Positions 1-8,499 of a DNA stretch of 64,000 nucleotides are shown here, one piece after another. The notes under the pieces are model-generated. The model searched no databases, was not told the origin of the DNA, and was given only the letters and a program-made list of their open reading frames with translations. Location of the stretch: positions 418,687-482,686 of the forward strand of contig DUMA01000022.1 in the NCBI GenBank assembly GCA_012840135.1, given 5' to 3'. Made by a program: the position numbers and the translations under genes. The number at the start of each line of letters is the position of its first letter. Positions within the stretch are counted from its first letter, which is position 1. This DNA is from Thermoanaerobacterales bacterium. Its GTDB lineage: Bacteria > Bacillota > Thermosediminibacteria > Thermosediminibacterales > Tepidanaerobacteraceae.

Positions 1-1076
1 TGGGCGAAAAGCTCCTTCCCCGTGCCGGTTTCTCCCAGTATAAGGACCGTCGTGGAATCGAGTTCGGCATATTTTTTTGCCCTATATATAAGGTCTTCCA
101 TTATTTGGCTTTTGTGAATAATATCCTTAAAACTGTATTTTGCCACCAGGCCTTTCTGATGGAGTTCACGTCTTATTTTCTGCTCCATCTTCTGTATCTG
201 GGTCACATCCTGAAAAGTAGCCACCGCACCTTTTATTTCGCCGTCCACTATAATCGGGACCCGATTTGTGGCAATCACCACATCCCCAACCCTCTGCAGC
301 TCTCCAAGTTGGGGTTCTCCGGTTTTTAAAACCTCCGGCAGTTTGGTGGTCTCCAGCAATTCGGATACGGGCTTGCCCACGGGATTGTCACTCTTTTTGA
401 ATATCTCTCCTGCTGTTTTATTAAAAATTGTAATACAGCCTTTTTCGTCCACCGCTATTATGCCGTCATGAATGAAATCCATGATTACTTTAAATCTTTC
501 GGCTCGAGCCCTTTCTTCCCGTCGTATCTCGAGCACCCTTCGGGCTTCATAGATAGCCGACAATACGGCTTCTTTCCCCGATTCTATAAGTCTTCCTCGA
601 TAGCCTAAATTTTTTACAGTTTTTATACCTATTGTATCTCCAACGAATTCTCTAACACCCTTTGATGCCACCTCATGAACCTGTCTTGGAGCATCTTTTT
701 CGCTCTTGAAAATCACGCGTATCAAGTCGAGCTTCAGTACATCAATCAATGTATCTATTCCAAAGACCACATTCTCATATCCCACAATGCCGATAGGACC
801 CCTATAATCCAGCAAATCCTTCAATGCCCTTAAAATGTCAAAGGCGCTTACCTGAATTTCCACCACGGGTATGTTGACAGCATTTTTTATTACCTGATAT
901 GTGCCTCCCCGACTGATAATAACTTCTACACCCTTTTCTTCTGCATGTTTTGCAATGCTTGCTCCATCACTTAAATTCCCTTGAATAACATCTACTGGAA
1001 GATTATATTCTTTAATCACATCCTTTGCCGTTTTTTCCAAGTCCTCATAAGGCGCAATCAATAAAATATTATTCAT
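1..1076 (-). CDS. Sigma-54-dependent activator, PrpR-N/PAS/AAA+ type (3' end outside window)
   Basis: Transcriptional activator of sigma-54 promoters, cut by the left edge of the window. From the ATG at 1076 the reading frame is open to base 1 (about 358 residues). Residues 1 to about 180 look like a PrpR N-terminal sensor domain, which is a periplasmic-binding-like fold that senses small metabolites. A PAS domain follows from about residue 199, starting near IMDFIHDGIIAVDEKG. The sequence ends in the AAA+ domain at its Walker A motif GETGTGKELFA (about residues 347-357). The DNA-binding Fis-type domain must lie beyond the window. The aminotransferase gene behind it reads the same way but ends in its own terminator, so it is a neighbour and not clearly an operon partner. 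No sigma-54 promoter was found by eye nearby. Confidence 0.9.
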   Translation of the reverse strand, partial: MNNILLIAPYEDLEKTAKDVIKEYNLPVDVIQGNLSDGASIAKHAEEKGVEVIISRGGTYQVIKNAVNIPVVEIQVSAFDILRALKDLLDYRGPIGIVGYENVVFGIDTLIDVLKLDLIRVIFKSEKDAPRQVHEVASKGVREFVGDTIGIKTVKNLGYRGRLIESGKEAVLSAIYEARRVLEIRREERARAERFKVIMDFIHDGIIAVDEKGCITIFNKTAGEIFKKSDNPVGKPVSELLETTKLPEVLKTGEPQLGELQRVGDVVIATNRVPIIVDGEIKGAVATFQDVTQIQKMEQKIRRELHQKGLVAKYSFKDIIHKSQIMEDLIYRAKKYAELDSTTVLILGETGTGKELFA

Positions 1077-1385
1077 AGTTGTCCGCCCTAAAGGCAATTT
1101 CACCCCCAAAATCATTTCAGTGTGATAAAAGTATATTAAAAATAGAATCAAGTTCAAATTAAGTATATCATATATTAAAATGATAACACTTATAATGTTT
1201 TCAATAAGTTGCTAAAAAAATAACCTCTTCTCCTTTGTTAGAAGTTGAGGTTATAGAATCAAAATTGCTCTATTAAATCATTCTGGACCCAATTATAAAA
1301 GAATTCATGCGGGCTTTGATAAAAGCTTATCTCAAAGAGCATGACAAGATGTCACGCTTATGCTTATTTGAATTAAAAACATGAG
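1077..1385. other. Intergenic region with promoter-like AT-rich DNA and a terminator
   Basis: This stretch holds the upstream region of the PrpR-type regulator (AT-rich, 1090-1215) and the terminator of the aminotransferase gene (1211-1256). I see no gene in it. Confidence 0.6.
1211..1256 (-). terminator. Intrinsic terminator after the aminotransferase gene
   Basis: On the minus strand, ATAACCTC pairs with GAGGTTAT and TTCT with AGAA. The hairpin is followed by a run of seven T. It lies about 130 bp past the aminotransferase stop. Confidence 0.75.
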
Positions 1386-2534
1386 TTAAATTTTTTCAGC
1401 AAAGATTTTTCCAATGGGAATCGGAAGTGAATATTTAAAGTCCAGCAAGGCTTTCTCAAAGGCTCTAAAAAATTGAAATAACTTTTCTTCCCTCGCGTTT
1501 TCTCCCATGTGGCCTATGCGCCACACTTTGCCGGAAAGTTTCCCCCAGCTTCCGGCTATCATGACATTGTATTTATCCCAAAGATGCTCTCGAAACTTTT
1601 CATCATCTATCCCTTGCGGAATATAAAAGGCGGTCACGGTATTGGCTTCGGCTCCTTCTTTGGGAAATATCTTAAAACCTGCATCTTTTAGAGTATCCCT
1701 CACAGCATTAGCTATGCGGGCATGTCGGATATAGATATTTTCACCCTCTTCTAAAACTACATCTGCCGCTTCTGAAAGGCCGTATATATCCGATACGGGC
1801 TGCGTATACGGGAATACCCTGTCTTTGTACCACATTTGCTTCCATTTTAGAAGATTGGTGTAAAACCCGGGTACGGGTGTCTTTCTTTCTTCCATACACT
1901 TCCATGCATCTTTGCTTATGGAAAGAAAAGTTAGCCCCGGAGATGCCGAAAGGCATTTCTGGGAACCACCCAGGACTATGTCTATACCCCAATCGTCGGT
2001 CATAACTTTCTGTCCTGCAATGGACGATACAGCATCCACCACTGTAATTATGCCCGCTTCTTTTAAAACCGGACATATTTCTTCAATGGGATTTATCATT
2101 CCTGCCGGAGTTTCGCAGTGAACCACCGTAGCCAACTTGAAACCATTGTTTTTTGCCAGAAACTTTTTTACATCGTCAACGGTAAAAGCATCATCATATT
2201 CTTTTCTTAAATAAACAACTTCCGCCCCATATAATTCAGCAAACTCTCCAAAACCCTCACCAAAAACACCGTTGGCAAGGCACAGCACCTTATCTCCCGG
2301 CTCTATGAGTGAAGCTATGGCACTTTCTAATCCCAGAATCCCTTCTCCGTTTAATATCAACACATCATTTCTAGTTATAAGGATTTTCTTTAGCTTATCA
2401 CACGTTTCATCATAAAAATCAAAAAAGCCAGGATCAAGATCGGGGTTTGTTATAGGTTTTGCCATAGCCATTCTTACTCTTTCGCTGACCTCCGTCGGTC
2501 CAGGTGTCATTATAAGTCCATTTCTGATAGTCAT
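1386..2534 (-). CDS. Class V aminotransferase, alanine/serine-glyoxylate aminotransferase family
   Basis: Pyridoxal-phosphate enzyme of the alanine-glyoxylate / serine-pyruvate aminotransferase family, which moves an amino group between small amino acids and glyoxylate or pyruvate in the cytosol. The N-terminus IMTPGPTEVSERV is typical of the family. VVDAVSSIAG carries the cofactor-binding Asp, and SQKCLSASPG carries the Schiff-base Lys near residue 193. The length of 382 residues is normal. I chose the ATG at 2534 because GGAGG lies 8 nt upstream; a TTG at 2552 would place that site inside the gene. The glycerate genes 3-6 kb away suggest a glyoxylate/glycerate role, but substrate cannot be read from sequence alone. 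Confidence 0.88.
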   Translation of the reverse strand: MTIRNGLIMTPGPTEVSERVRMAMAKPITNPDLDPGFFDFYDETCDKLKKILITRNDVLILNGEGILGLESAIASLIEPGDKVLCLANGVFGEGFGEFAELYGAEVVYLRKEYDDAFTVDDVKKFLAKNNGFKLATVVHCETPAGMINPIEEICPVLKEAGIITVVDAVSSIAGQKVMTDDWGIDIVLGGSQKCLSASPGLTFLSISKDAWKCMEERKTPVPGFYTNLLKWKQMWYKDRVFPYTQPVSDIYGLSEAADVVLEEGENIYIRHARIANAVRDTLKDAGFKIFPKEGAEANTVTAFYIPQGIDDEKFREHLWDKYNVMIAGSWGKLSGKVWRIGHMGENAREEKLFQFFRAFEKALLDFKYSLPIPIGKIFAEKI

Positions 2535-2628
2535 TTTGATTGCCTCCAACAAAAAAAGAATAGTTTGTCCTGCGCACTTTCTATGTATCTCGCTAAATCA
2601 TGCGCTGAAATATGAATTACTTTTCTTC

Positions 2629-3048
2629 TCATAAACCAGTATAGCCGATAATATCTTCCAGAAATGCGTACACATCCTTTATATCATTTTTTGCTATTTT
2701 ATATATAATCTTAAAATCTATGTCGCCATACTGATGAGCTATTATATTTCTTAAACCGATCATGTCTTTTAATGGCTTTTCAAGTTCCTTTCTAATGACT
2801 TTTTCTTTTACAAGAATGTTCGCCATGTCCGATAAAAAAACAGGTTCTTCGAATCCTTCGTCAGATATAATATGTGAGCAGATATCTATAATATATTGAA
2901 GCATCACGAAAAGGTTATGACATATAATATCTCTCTCATCCTCATTATTTAAAAACTCTTCGAGCGAAATATTGCTTTTTAAAGATATCCGCTCTAAATG
3001 ATGCCTGATCAGATTTACTTTTTTCGAAATTATTTCCCTCTTAACCAT
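2629..3048 (-). CDS. hepT: HepT-like toxin (DUF86 ribonuclease fold)
   Basis: Toxin half of an MNT/HepT (type VII) toxin-antitoxin module, 139 residues, mostly helical. It has the RX4HXY motif RNIIAHQY near residues 104-111, the HEPN RNase active site whose Tyr is the target of adenylylation by the partner MntA in characterised systems. The gene starts with ATG at 3048, inside the end of mntA (8 nt overlap), so translation is probably coupled. All key motif residues are present and the toxin looks intact. Confidence 0.85.
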   Translation of the reverse strand: MVKREIISKKVNLIRHHLERISLKSNISLEEFLNNEDERDIICHNLFVMLQYIIDICSHIISDEGFEEPVFLSDMANILVKEKVIRKELEKPLKDMIGLRNIIAHQYGDIDFKIIYKIAKNDIKDVYAFLEDIIGYTGL

Positions 3049-3466
3049 TTGTCATCACTTCCCTGATCTTTTCTTTAGTCCTTTCAAGATACTTATTTAT
3101 TATATACATTTGATCAAGATAAAAATAAAAGTTTTTAACTCGAAATTGAGAAAGTATGGAAGGGTTACCATTCTTTAAAATAATGCCATTTTTAAATATT
3201 TCATGGTTTAACAAAGGTGGAGCACTGTTCATAATTATTAAATCCACAGGGAGTTTCAAAATATTTTCAAGCTCGCCTTTATATTTTAATTTGAATTCAA
3301 AATATTCTTCAGCTTTCATGCCTGCTACGTAGGCGGCGATGTCGATATCGCTGCCGGCTCTCACCTTCCCTTCGGCATACGAACCGAAAAGATAAGCAAA
3401 AACAACATTGTCATTTGAAAGGAAAAATTCCTTTAATTCTTTAATTAAAGCGTTTGCATCCACCAT
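3041..3466 (-). CDS. mntA: MntA-like nucleotidyltransferase antitoxin
   Basis: Minimal nucleotidyltransferase that acts as antitoxin to HepT by adenylylating the toxin's Tyr. The catalytic signature is LFGSYAEGKVRAGSDIDIA, meaning GS followed by DxD. Two starts are possible. The ATG at 3466 (MVDANAL) is used here, with GGGTGA very close upstream; a TTG at 3481 would add five residues. It sits directly upstream of hepT and overlaps it by 8 nt. A second MNT gene diverges from it at 3638, so the two modules stand back to back. Confidence 0.85.
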   Translation of the reverse strand: MVDANALIKELKEFFLSNDNVVFAYLFGSYAEGKVRAGSDIDIAAYVAGMKAEEYFEFKLKYKGELENILKLPVDLIIMNSAPPLLNHEIFKNGIILKNGNPSILSQFRVKNFYFYLDQMYIINKYLERTKEKIREVMTNG

Positions 3467-3637
3467 TCTCACCCAAAGCAATTATATCACATATTTTAAT
3501 TCTGTCATAGGAAACTCGTTTTTTCTATAAGCGCCAAAAAGCAAAAATTTAATCCGCCAAAATACCTTCGGCGACTGGAAATGGAAGTCATTTAGAGGTA
3601 TAATAAATAAAAATATTTTTTATCAGAGGTTATAATC

Positions 3638-4066
3638 ATGAGAGAGTTAAAAACTATTTCAAGAGAAATAAAAAAATTAATTTCTATGATAAAAGAAAAT
3701 AATAATATAATCGCTTTATATATTTTTGGTTCATTCGGAACAAATCAACAACATCCGCTAAGCGACATAGATTTGGCTATATTATTTCAAGAACCCCCTC
3801 AGTTCTTTGATTTCTTATGCTTAGAAGCAGACATTTGCAAAATATTGCAACGCGATGATGTCAATGTCATAAATCTCAACAGCTCCTCAATTGATATTCA
3901 ATTTCAGGTAATTTCCACCGGGGATTTGCTGTATTGTAGTAATGAATTATTATTAGCCGATTTCAAGGAGAGAGTATTTAATATATATGGCGACTATGGT
4001 TATACATTAAAACGTTTTTATAATGATTACGAGGAGGGATTAAAAATAAAATATGGAAATCGATAA
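3638..4066 (+). CDS. Second MNT-type nucleotidyltransferase (orphaned antitoxin)
   Basis: A 142-residue minimal nucleotidyltransferase with signature IFGSFGTNQQHPLSDIDLA (GS...DxD), so the metal-binding Asp pair is kept. The ATG at 3638 has AGAGG upstream, and TATAAT at 3599-3604 may be its -10 box. Only the fold motif is shared with MntA at 3041; this one is much more AT-rich. Its stop overlaps the start of a HepT-like gene, as in an ordinary mntA-hepT pair, but that toxin is truncated. It may therefore be an antitoxin without a working toxin, or it may cross-talk with the neighbouring intact module. Confidence 0.82.
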   Translation: MRELKTISREIKKLISMIKENNNIIALYIFGSFGTNQQHPLSDIDLAILFQEPPQFFDFLCLEADICKILQRDDVNVINLNSSSIDIQFQVISTGDLLYCSNELLLADFKERVFNIYGDYGYTLKRFYNDYEEGLKIKYGNR

Positions 4067-4244
4067 AGCAAAAATATTAAACAAGATAAATATAATCGAT
4101 ACTTCCCTCAATAAATTGAGGCAACTTTCTGCTTTAAGAAAGCCCGAATTCTTCTATCAAAATCAGCAATTCCAGTTTCATGGCATCGAAAAATTTCCTG
4201 GGGTCGTAGCCGGTAATTTCCTTTACCTTGTCAAGCCTGCCTGA
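4053..4244 (+). pseudogene. Truncated HepT-like toxin running into the 3' end of cdaR
   Basis: The first 30-odd residues (MEIDKAKILNKINIIDTSLN and on to about LRKPEF) resemble the N-terminus of HepT/DUF86 toxins. From about base 4134 the frame runs antisense through the end of the CdaR gene and loses all resemblance; the RX4HXY active site is missing. The start overlaps the preceding nucleotidyltransferase by 14 nt. I read this as a toxin cut by a deletion or rearrangement joining it to the cdaR 3' end. The exact breakpoint (about 4125-4145) cannot be fixed without an intact homologue. Confidence 0.7.
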
Positions 4245-5426
4245 CAAGGTATTGCGGGTTACGCCAAGCTTTTCCGCTGCGGTGCTAATATTCATATCGT
4301 TTTTAAAAAAGGTTTTTAGTGTATCAAACAGTTTTTCGTGATTTATGATTTTAAGCTGCGGATTGTGAGATAAAAGCAGTTTTTTAAATCTCTGAAGCAT
4401 GTCCTGCGGTATGTTGGCGAGCAATATTTCAAGGCTTACATCCTGGGCTAATGTTATAGTTCCTTTTTCTTTATCGGCTTTTTTAATCTGTTCTTGAATT
4501 TCCAGTGCTTTAAAGGCTTCGTCGTAAGATTTTTTCAAACCCGAAAGCCCAGGATAAAAAGAACCGACGGTTGCCAGGAAAGTGAGATTATATTTTTCAA
4601 AGATATCCTTCACAGAAAAAATTGAATTCCAAATTTCTTTCTTTAATTTAACGTTATCCAAATTTTTTATGGCGTAGAAGATGATAAAAATATTGCTTCC
4701 GCTGTAGCTGAACATGTTCTGCGGATTTGAAAAAGCCTGTTTTATTCTTTCCAATATCTTTTCCCGCCGTTTCTGTAATCTTAATTCATCTTTTTGAGCA
4801 AACAGATGATTAACATACACACTATTTTTCTCATTTAAGAGCTCGGTTTTATTTTCACTTTCAACTTTTATTTCACCATTATTAACTTTGCCATATATTT
4901 TTTCATTCAGGCCATATATTTTTAATACTACTGCTACTCTAGGTATATTCATATCAAATCCCAATACTGTACCTTTTGCCAGAAAAATATCCTCGTTATC
5001 TATAAAGTTTCCGCGTATTATGTCATCTACATAAAGCTCCCGGGCATTTTGTTCCATCCTGAGCTGTTCGGAAAGAAATGCCTGCTGCAGCATGGTTTCT
5101 ACCGAAATCTTTAAAAGCTCTCCGTAAGGGCGTACCTCATTAGGTTCACCGGTGATCCCTACCACTCCCGCTATTTTTTCATTCAAATAAATGGGGAGGT
5201 TTACTCCAGGCTTTACTCCTTCAAGTTTCTCAGCCTGGTCCGAAGTAATCTCCAGGGGTTTTCCAGTTTTAATAACTTCGGCCGCCCCCTGGTGAAACGT
5301 ATTTATTCTCTTTTTATCCCCGCTGCCTACAATGATGCCAATACTATTCATTATATTTATATTGTATCCCAGGACTTTCATAGTCCTGTCAACAATACTC
5401 TGTGCGTACTGATGGGTAATTTCCAA
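4134..5426 (-). CDS. cdaR: CdaR-family sugar-diacid/glycerate regulator
   Basis: Transcriptional regulator of the CdaR/PucR family, 430 residues. The N-terminal sugar-diacid recognition domain (about 1-130) begins QYAQSIVDRTMKVLGYNINI and is followed by an acid-sensing loop with SGDKKRINTFHQGA. The C-terminus (about 370-425) holds the PucR-type helix-turn-helix AEKLGVTRNTLSGRLDKVKE. The start is a TTG at 5426 with a GGGGGG Shine-Dalgarno 6 nt upstream. Relatives in E. coli and bacilli switch on glycerate/glucarate genes, which fits the gntP-glxK operon behind it. Its last residues lie at the junction with a truncated HepT gene, so the extreme C-terminus may not be native. Confidence 0.88.
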   Translation of the reverse strand: MEITHQYAQSIVDRTMKVLGYNINIMNSIGIIVGSGDKKRINTFHQGAAEVIKTGKPLEITSDQAEKLEGVKPGVNLPIYLNEKIAGVVGITGEPNEVRPYGELLKISVETMLQQAFLSEQLRMEQNARELYVDDIIRGNFIDNEDIFLAKGTVLGFDMNIPRVAVVLKIYGLNEKIYGKVNNGEIKVESENKTELLNEKNSVYVNHLFAQKDELRLQKRREKILERIKQAFSNPQNMFSYSGSNIFIIFYAIKNLDNVKLKKEIWNSIFSVKDIFEKYNLTFLATVGSFYPGLSGLKKSYDEAFKALEIQEQIKKADKEKGTITLAQDVSLEILLANIPQDMLQRFKKLLLSHNPQLKIINHEKLFDTLKTFFKNDMNISTAAEKLGVTRNTLSGRLDKVKEITGYDPRKFFDAMKLELLILIEEFGLS

Positions 5427-5568
5427 TGAAATCCCCCCGTTTGAAATAAATTTTACACTGAATAATTATATACAGGTGATTTGAACTCCTTCTCTCCTGT
5501 AAATAAAGCTGTCAATTTATTGTTCCATTTTTTATAGAGTAACAGTCTACATTGTAAGTTTTTTAACC

Positions 5569-5691
5569 TCATTGTGTAGCTATTATTTCACCATTCTCTC
5601 CCATAAAATTTACATTATTCCCTGTTATATCATGCAGAATCTGTACAATCCTTTCGGCCAATTCTTTCGAAACTCGATATCGGCTTTCCAT
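5569..5691 (-). pseudogene. CdaR N-terminal fragment (40 codons)
   Basis: A 40-codon frame starts at ATG 5691 with GGAGG 7 nt upstream and stops at TGA. The product contains ELAERIVQILHDITGNNVNF followed by MGENGEIIATQ, and lines up with the start of the sugar-diacid recognition domain of the full CdaR just downstream (ELxxxIVxxxxxxxxNxNxM...GxIIA). It is probably the remnant of a duplicated or previous cdaR copy that kept its translation signals. A short regulatory leader peptide is a less likely reading. Confidence 0.55.
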
Positions 5692-5724
5692 GAATTATTC
5701 CTCCAAAAAAGTTTGTAAAGATAT

Positions 5725-5752
5725 AAAAAAGCGGATAAAAATCCGCTTTTCA
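5725..5752. terminator. Terminator after the gntP-glxK operon
   Basis: AAAAGCGGAT pairs with ATCCGCTTTT around a short loop. T runs lie on both strands, so it could work both ways. It follows the gntP stop by about 25 bp. Confidence 0.85.
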
Positions 5753-5777
5753 TTGAATCAAAATAAAGCACAATATA

Positions 5778-7163
5778 TCAATGGAATATCGCAAATAGTA
5801 TTAAGGTTGTCACTATCGTTACTATTCCTTCTAATAAAGTTGCCATAGTTTGGGCCCTGTAAGCATCGGTAACCTTCAAACCGGAAAATTGGGATACTAC
5901 CCAGAAGTAACTGTCATTTACATGGGAAACGGTCATGGCTCCCGCCCCGATAGCCATTACTGTCAAAGCTAAATCCATAGGAGATGTTAATCCAAGCTGA
6001 GGCAACATTGGGGCAAGCAAACTCGACGTTGTGACAAGAGCTACAGTTGAGGAACCCTGGGCCGTTTTCAGCAGAGCTGAAATTAAAAACGGCAAAAGAA
6101 GCACAAAAACTCCGCCCGCTATGCCTCCACCTGCGAATGTTTTTATATAGTCGGCAATTGGTGTGTTTGAAAGTACATTGCCAAGAGACCCCCCTGCTCC
6201 GGTAATGAGTAGGATTATCGCTGAATCTTTTAGGCCAAGACCGACCCAGTTCATCAGTGTTTCTTCATCATATTTTGGAAGTAGAGTCAACGCAAGCAAT
6301 ACACCTATCATCAAAGCGTTGACCGGAGTGCCTAAAAACACTATAAAATTACTGCCTATTCCTGTATATTTTGTAAACTTTACAAAAGAAGCAAGAGCGA
6401 TTAAAAGTATTGGTATAACAATAGGAGCAAAGGATTTAACCGCACCAGGGAGCTGTTTAAATTGTTTCCTTAATTCATCGTAACTTGCCCCTGTTTGATC
6501 CACTTCGGTAGTAATATTTTTCCCTATACGGTAAGCCCACCAAAGTCCTACGAGTGCTGCAGGAATTGATACAACCATACCTATTAGAATAACCAAACCT
6601 AGATCGGCTCCTACATTTCCAGCAGCCGCTATAGGACCAGGGGTCGGAGGTACCAGTGTATGGGTTGCGTAAAGACCCGTTGATAAAGCCACTGCCATGA
6701 CAGCCATGGGGATCCCGGCCCGTTTTGCCAGTGCTTTATTCAATGGTGTCAGAATTACAAATCCTGAATCACAAAAAACCGGAATACTTGTGATGTACCC
6801 AATGATACTCATGGCTAAAGGCGAACGTTTAATACCGACGATATTTAGAACAACCTCGGCCATTTTAAGGGCAGCTCCGGATTTCTCCATGATTGTTCCG
6901 ATTATAGTGCCGAAAACTATTACGAGGCCTATCCCTGTCATTAAATTACCGAACCCTTGCGAAATTACATTGCCGATGAATTGGACCGGCATTTTACTTA
7001 AAAAACCAACTCCATATGCTGCAAACAATAGAGCTAAAAACGGATGAATTTTTAGTTTTGCAGTGGCATAAATAATGAACAATATTGCAAGGACAACAAT
7101 TACAAGCAACATAGGGCCATGGACCATCACCTGCTTTGCAGCAGTAAGTTGTTCTGGAGTCAT
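5778..7163 (-). CDS. gntP: GntP-family gluconate/glycerate:H+ symporter
   Basis: Inner-membrane permease of 461 residues with about 12-14 hydrophobic segments, of the GntP family that takes up gluconate and related sugar acids with protons. Family features include SGAALKMAEVVLNIVG, the IPVFCDSGFVIL segment and ALSTGLYATHTLVPPTPGP. The start at 7163 is preceded by GGGAGG. The start codon overlaps the glycerate kinase stop (ATGA), so the two genes are translationally coupled. Pairing with glycerate kinase and CdaR suggests D-glycerate as the substrate; this is inference from context. Confidence 0.92.
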   Translation of the reverse strand: MTPEQLTAAKQVMVHGPMLLVIVVLAILFIIYATAKLKIHPFLALLFAAYGVGFLSKMPVQFIGNVISQGFGNLMTGIGLVIVFGTIIGTIMEKSGAALKMAEVVLNIVGIKRSPLAMSIIGYITSIPVFCDSGFVILTPLNKALAKRAGIPMAVMAVALSTGLYATHTLVPPTPGPIAAAGNVGADLGLVILIGMVVSIPAALVGLWWAYRIGKNITTEVDQTGASYDELRKQFKQLPGAVKSFAPIVIPILLIALASFVKFTKYTGIGSNFIVFLGTPVNALMIGVLLALTLLPKYDEETLMNWVGLGLKDSAIILLITGAGGSLGNVLSNTPIADYIKTFAGGGIAGGVFVLLLPFLISALLKTAQGSSTVALVTTSSLLAPMLPQLGLTSPMDLALTVMAIGAGAMTVSHVNDSYFWVVSQFSGLKVTDAYRAQTMATLLEGIVTIVTTLILFAIFH

Positions 7164-8374
7164 TTTTCTACCTCCCTAAAATATATTCGAAATACATTTT
7201 GCGATATTTGTTCCAGCAGCTCTCCTCCCCTTTCCATAGCTTCTTCCAGGGTCATGGGTCTGTTGATGATGCTGAATAGGGCGGTAATTCCTGCATCATA
7301 TAATTTTTCGTAGCCTTTCCCCAGGCTACCGGATATGCAGATTACCGGTTTGCCGTATTTTTTTGCCACCTGGGCGACCCCAAAAGGCACCTTGCCAAAC
7401 ATGGTCTGAAAATCGGTGGAACCCTCGCCAGTAATCACTAAGTCGGCACTTTTGACCTTTTCTGGAAAGTCGGCAAGATCCATTATTATGTCTATTCCCG
7501 GCTTCATGTCAGCATTCAAAAATGCCATTAATGCTGCTCCAAGGCCTCCTGCTGCACCGGAGCCTGGGATCTGGGATATGTCTTTACCCAAGTCCCGTTT
7601 GATAACTTCCGCAAGATGTCCCACATTCCTGTCAAGGATCTTTACCATTTCCGGTGTAGCACCCTTTTGAGGGCCGTAGACAGCAGATGCTCCATCAGGG
7701 CCGCAAAGTACATTTTTTACATCGGAAGCTATAGTAAATTGTGTTTTTTTAACCCTGGAATCCAAATCCGAAATATCGATTTGCTCTATCCTGGCAAGTT
7801 CACCTCCTCCAAAGCCTATTTCATTGCCCTTTTTATCTAAAAACCTAACTCCCAAAGCCTGGGCCATTCCTGCCCCGCCGTCATTGGTGGCACTCCCGCC
7901 AATGCCTATGATGATTTTTCTGCAGCCTTTATCGAGAGCTGCTTTTATCAGCTGGCCTGTCCCGTAGGTCGTAGTTTTCAGCGGATTCCTCTCTTCAGGT
8001 TTTACAAGATTTAATCCCGATGCCGCAGCCATTTCGATGATGGCTGTACCATCCGGTAGTATGCCGAAAAAAGAATCTATTTCTCTCCCCAGAGGATCGA
8101 GGGCTCTTGTTACAATCGTATTCCCTCCCAATGCGGTGATCAGTGCTTCAACGGTGCCTTCTCCCCCGTCAGCCATGGGGATTTTTACTATTTTGACATC
8201 AAATATAAAATCGGATTCAGGAACCCCGCCGTTTAATGTCGGGCTTTCCGTGATGTTTTTTATTTCTTCTCTTTTTTCTTTTAACGCCTTTTTTATACCT
8301 CTTTCCACCGCTTCTGCCGCCTGAAGGGCTGTCAGACTTCCTTTGAATGAATCCGGCGCTATAACGATATTCAT
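7160..8374 (-). CDS. glxK: Glycerate kinase (GarK/GlxK family)
   Basis: Phosphorylates D-glycerate with ATP to 2- or 3-phosphoglycerate and so feeds glycolysis. Family motifs are MNIVIAPDSFKGSLTA at the N-terminus, GIGGSATNDGGAGMAQALG near residue 160, and ITGEGSTDFQTMFGK. I chose the ATG at 8374 because GGAGG lies 5 nt before it; a TTG at 8386 would overlap that site. At 404 residues it is slightly long for the family because of an insertion near residues 40-60 (TESPTLNGGVPES). It is the first gene of an operon with gntP, overlapping it by 4 nt. Confidence 0.93.
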   Translation of the reverse strand: MNIVIAPDSFKGSLTALQAAEAVERGIKKALKEKREEIKNITESPTLNGGVPESDFIFDVKIVKIPMADGGEGTVEALITALGGNTIVTRALDPLGREIDSFFGILPDGTAIIEMAAASGLNLVKPEERNPLKTTTYGTGQLIKAALDKGCRKIIIGIGGSATNDGGAGMAQALGVRFLDKKGNEIGFGGGELARIEQIDISDLDSRVKKTQFTIASDVKNVLCGPDGASAVYGPQKGATPEMVKILDRNVGHLAEVIKRDLGKDISQIPGSGAAGGLGAALMAFLNADMKPGIDIIMDLADFPEKVKSADLVITGEGSTDFQTMFGKVPFGVAQVAKKYGKPVICISGSLGKGYEKLYDAGITALFSIINRPMTLEEAMERGGELLEQISQNVFRIYFREVEK

Positions 8375-8499
8375 GTGTCCCTCCAAAGTTATACTTTAAA
8401 ATTTAATTTTTATTTTATTTTATCTGAAACTTTTATTAATAAACATAGCCAAACCGCTCAATTTTATATAATTATACAATTATTTTTTGGGCAATTTGT

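Noticed and set aside
2535..2552. Upstream TTG start of the aminotransferase
   Set aside because: The GGAGG that serves the ATG at 2534 would lie inside the extension.
2535..2628. Sigma-54 promoter for the aminotransferase, expected from the PrpR-type neighbour
   Set aside because: No TGGCAC-N5-TTGC-like sequence was found on the correct strand.
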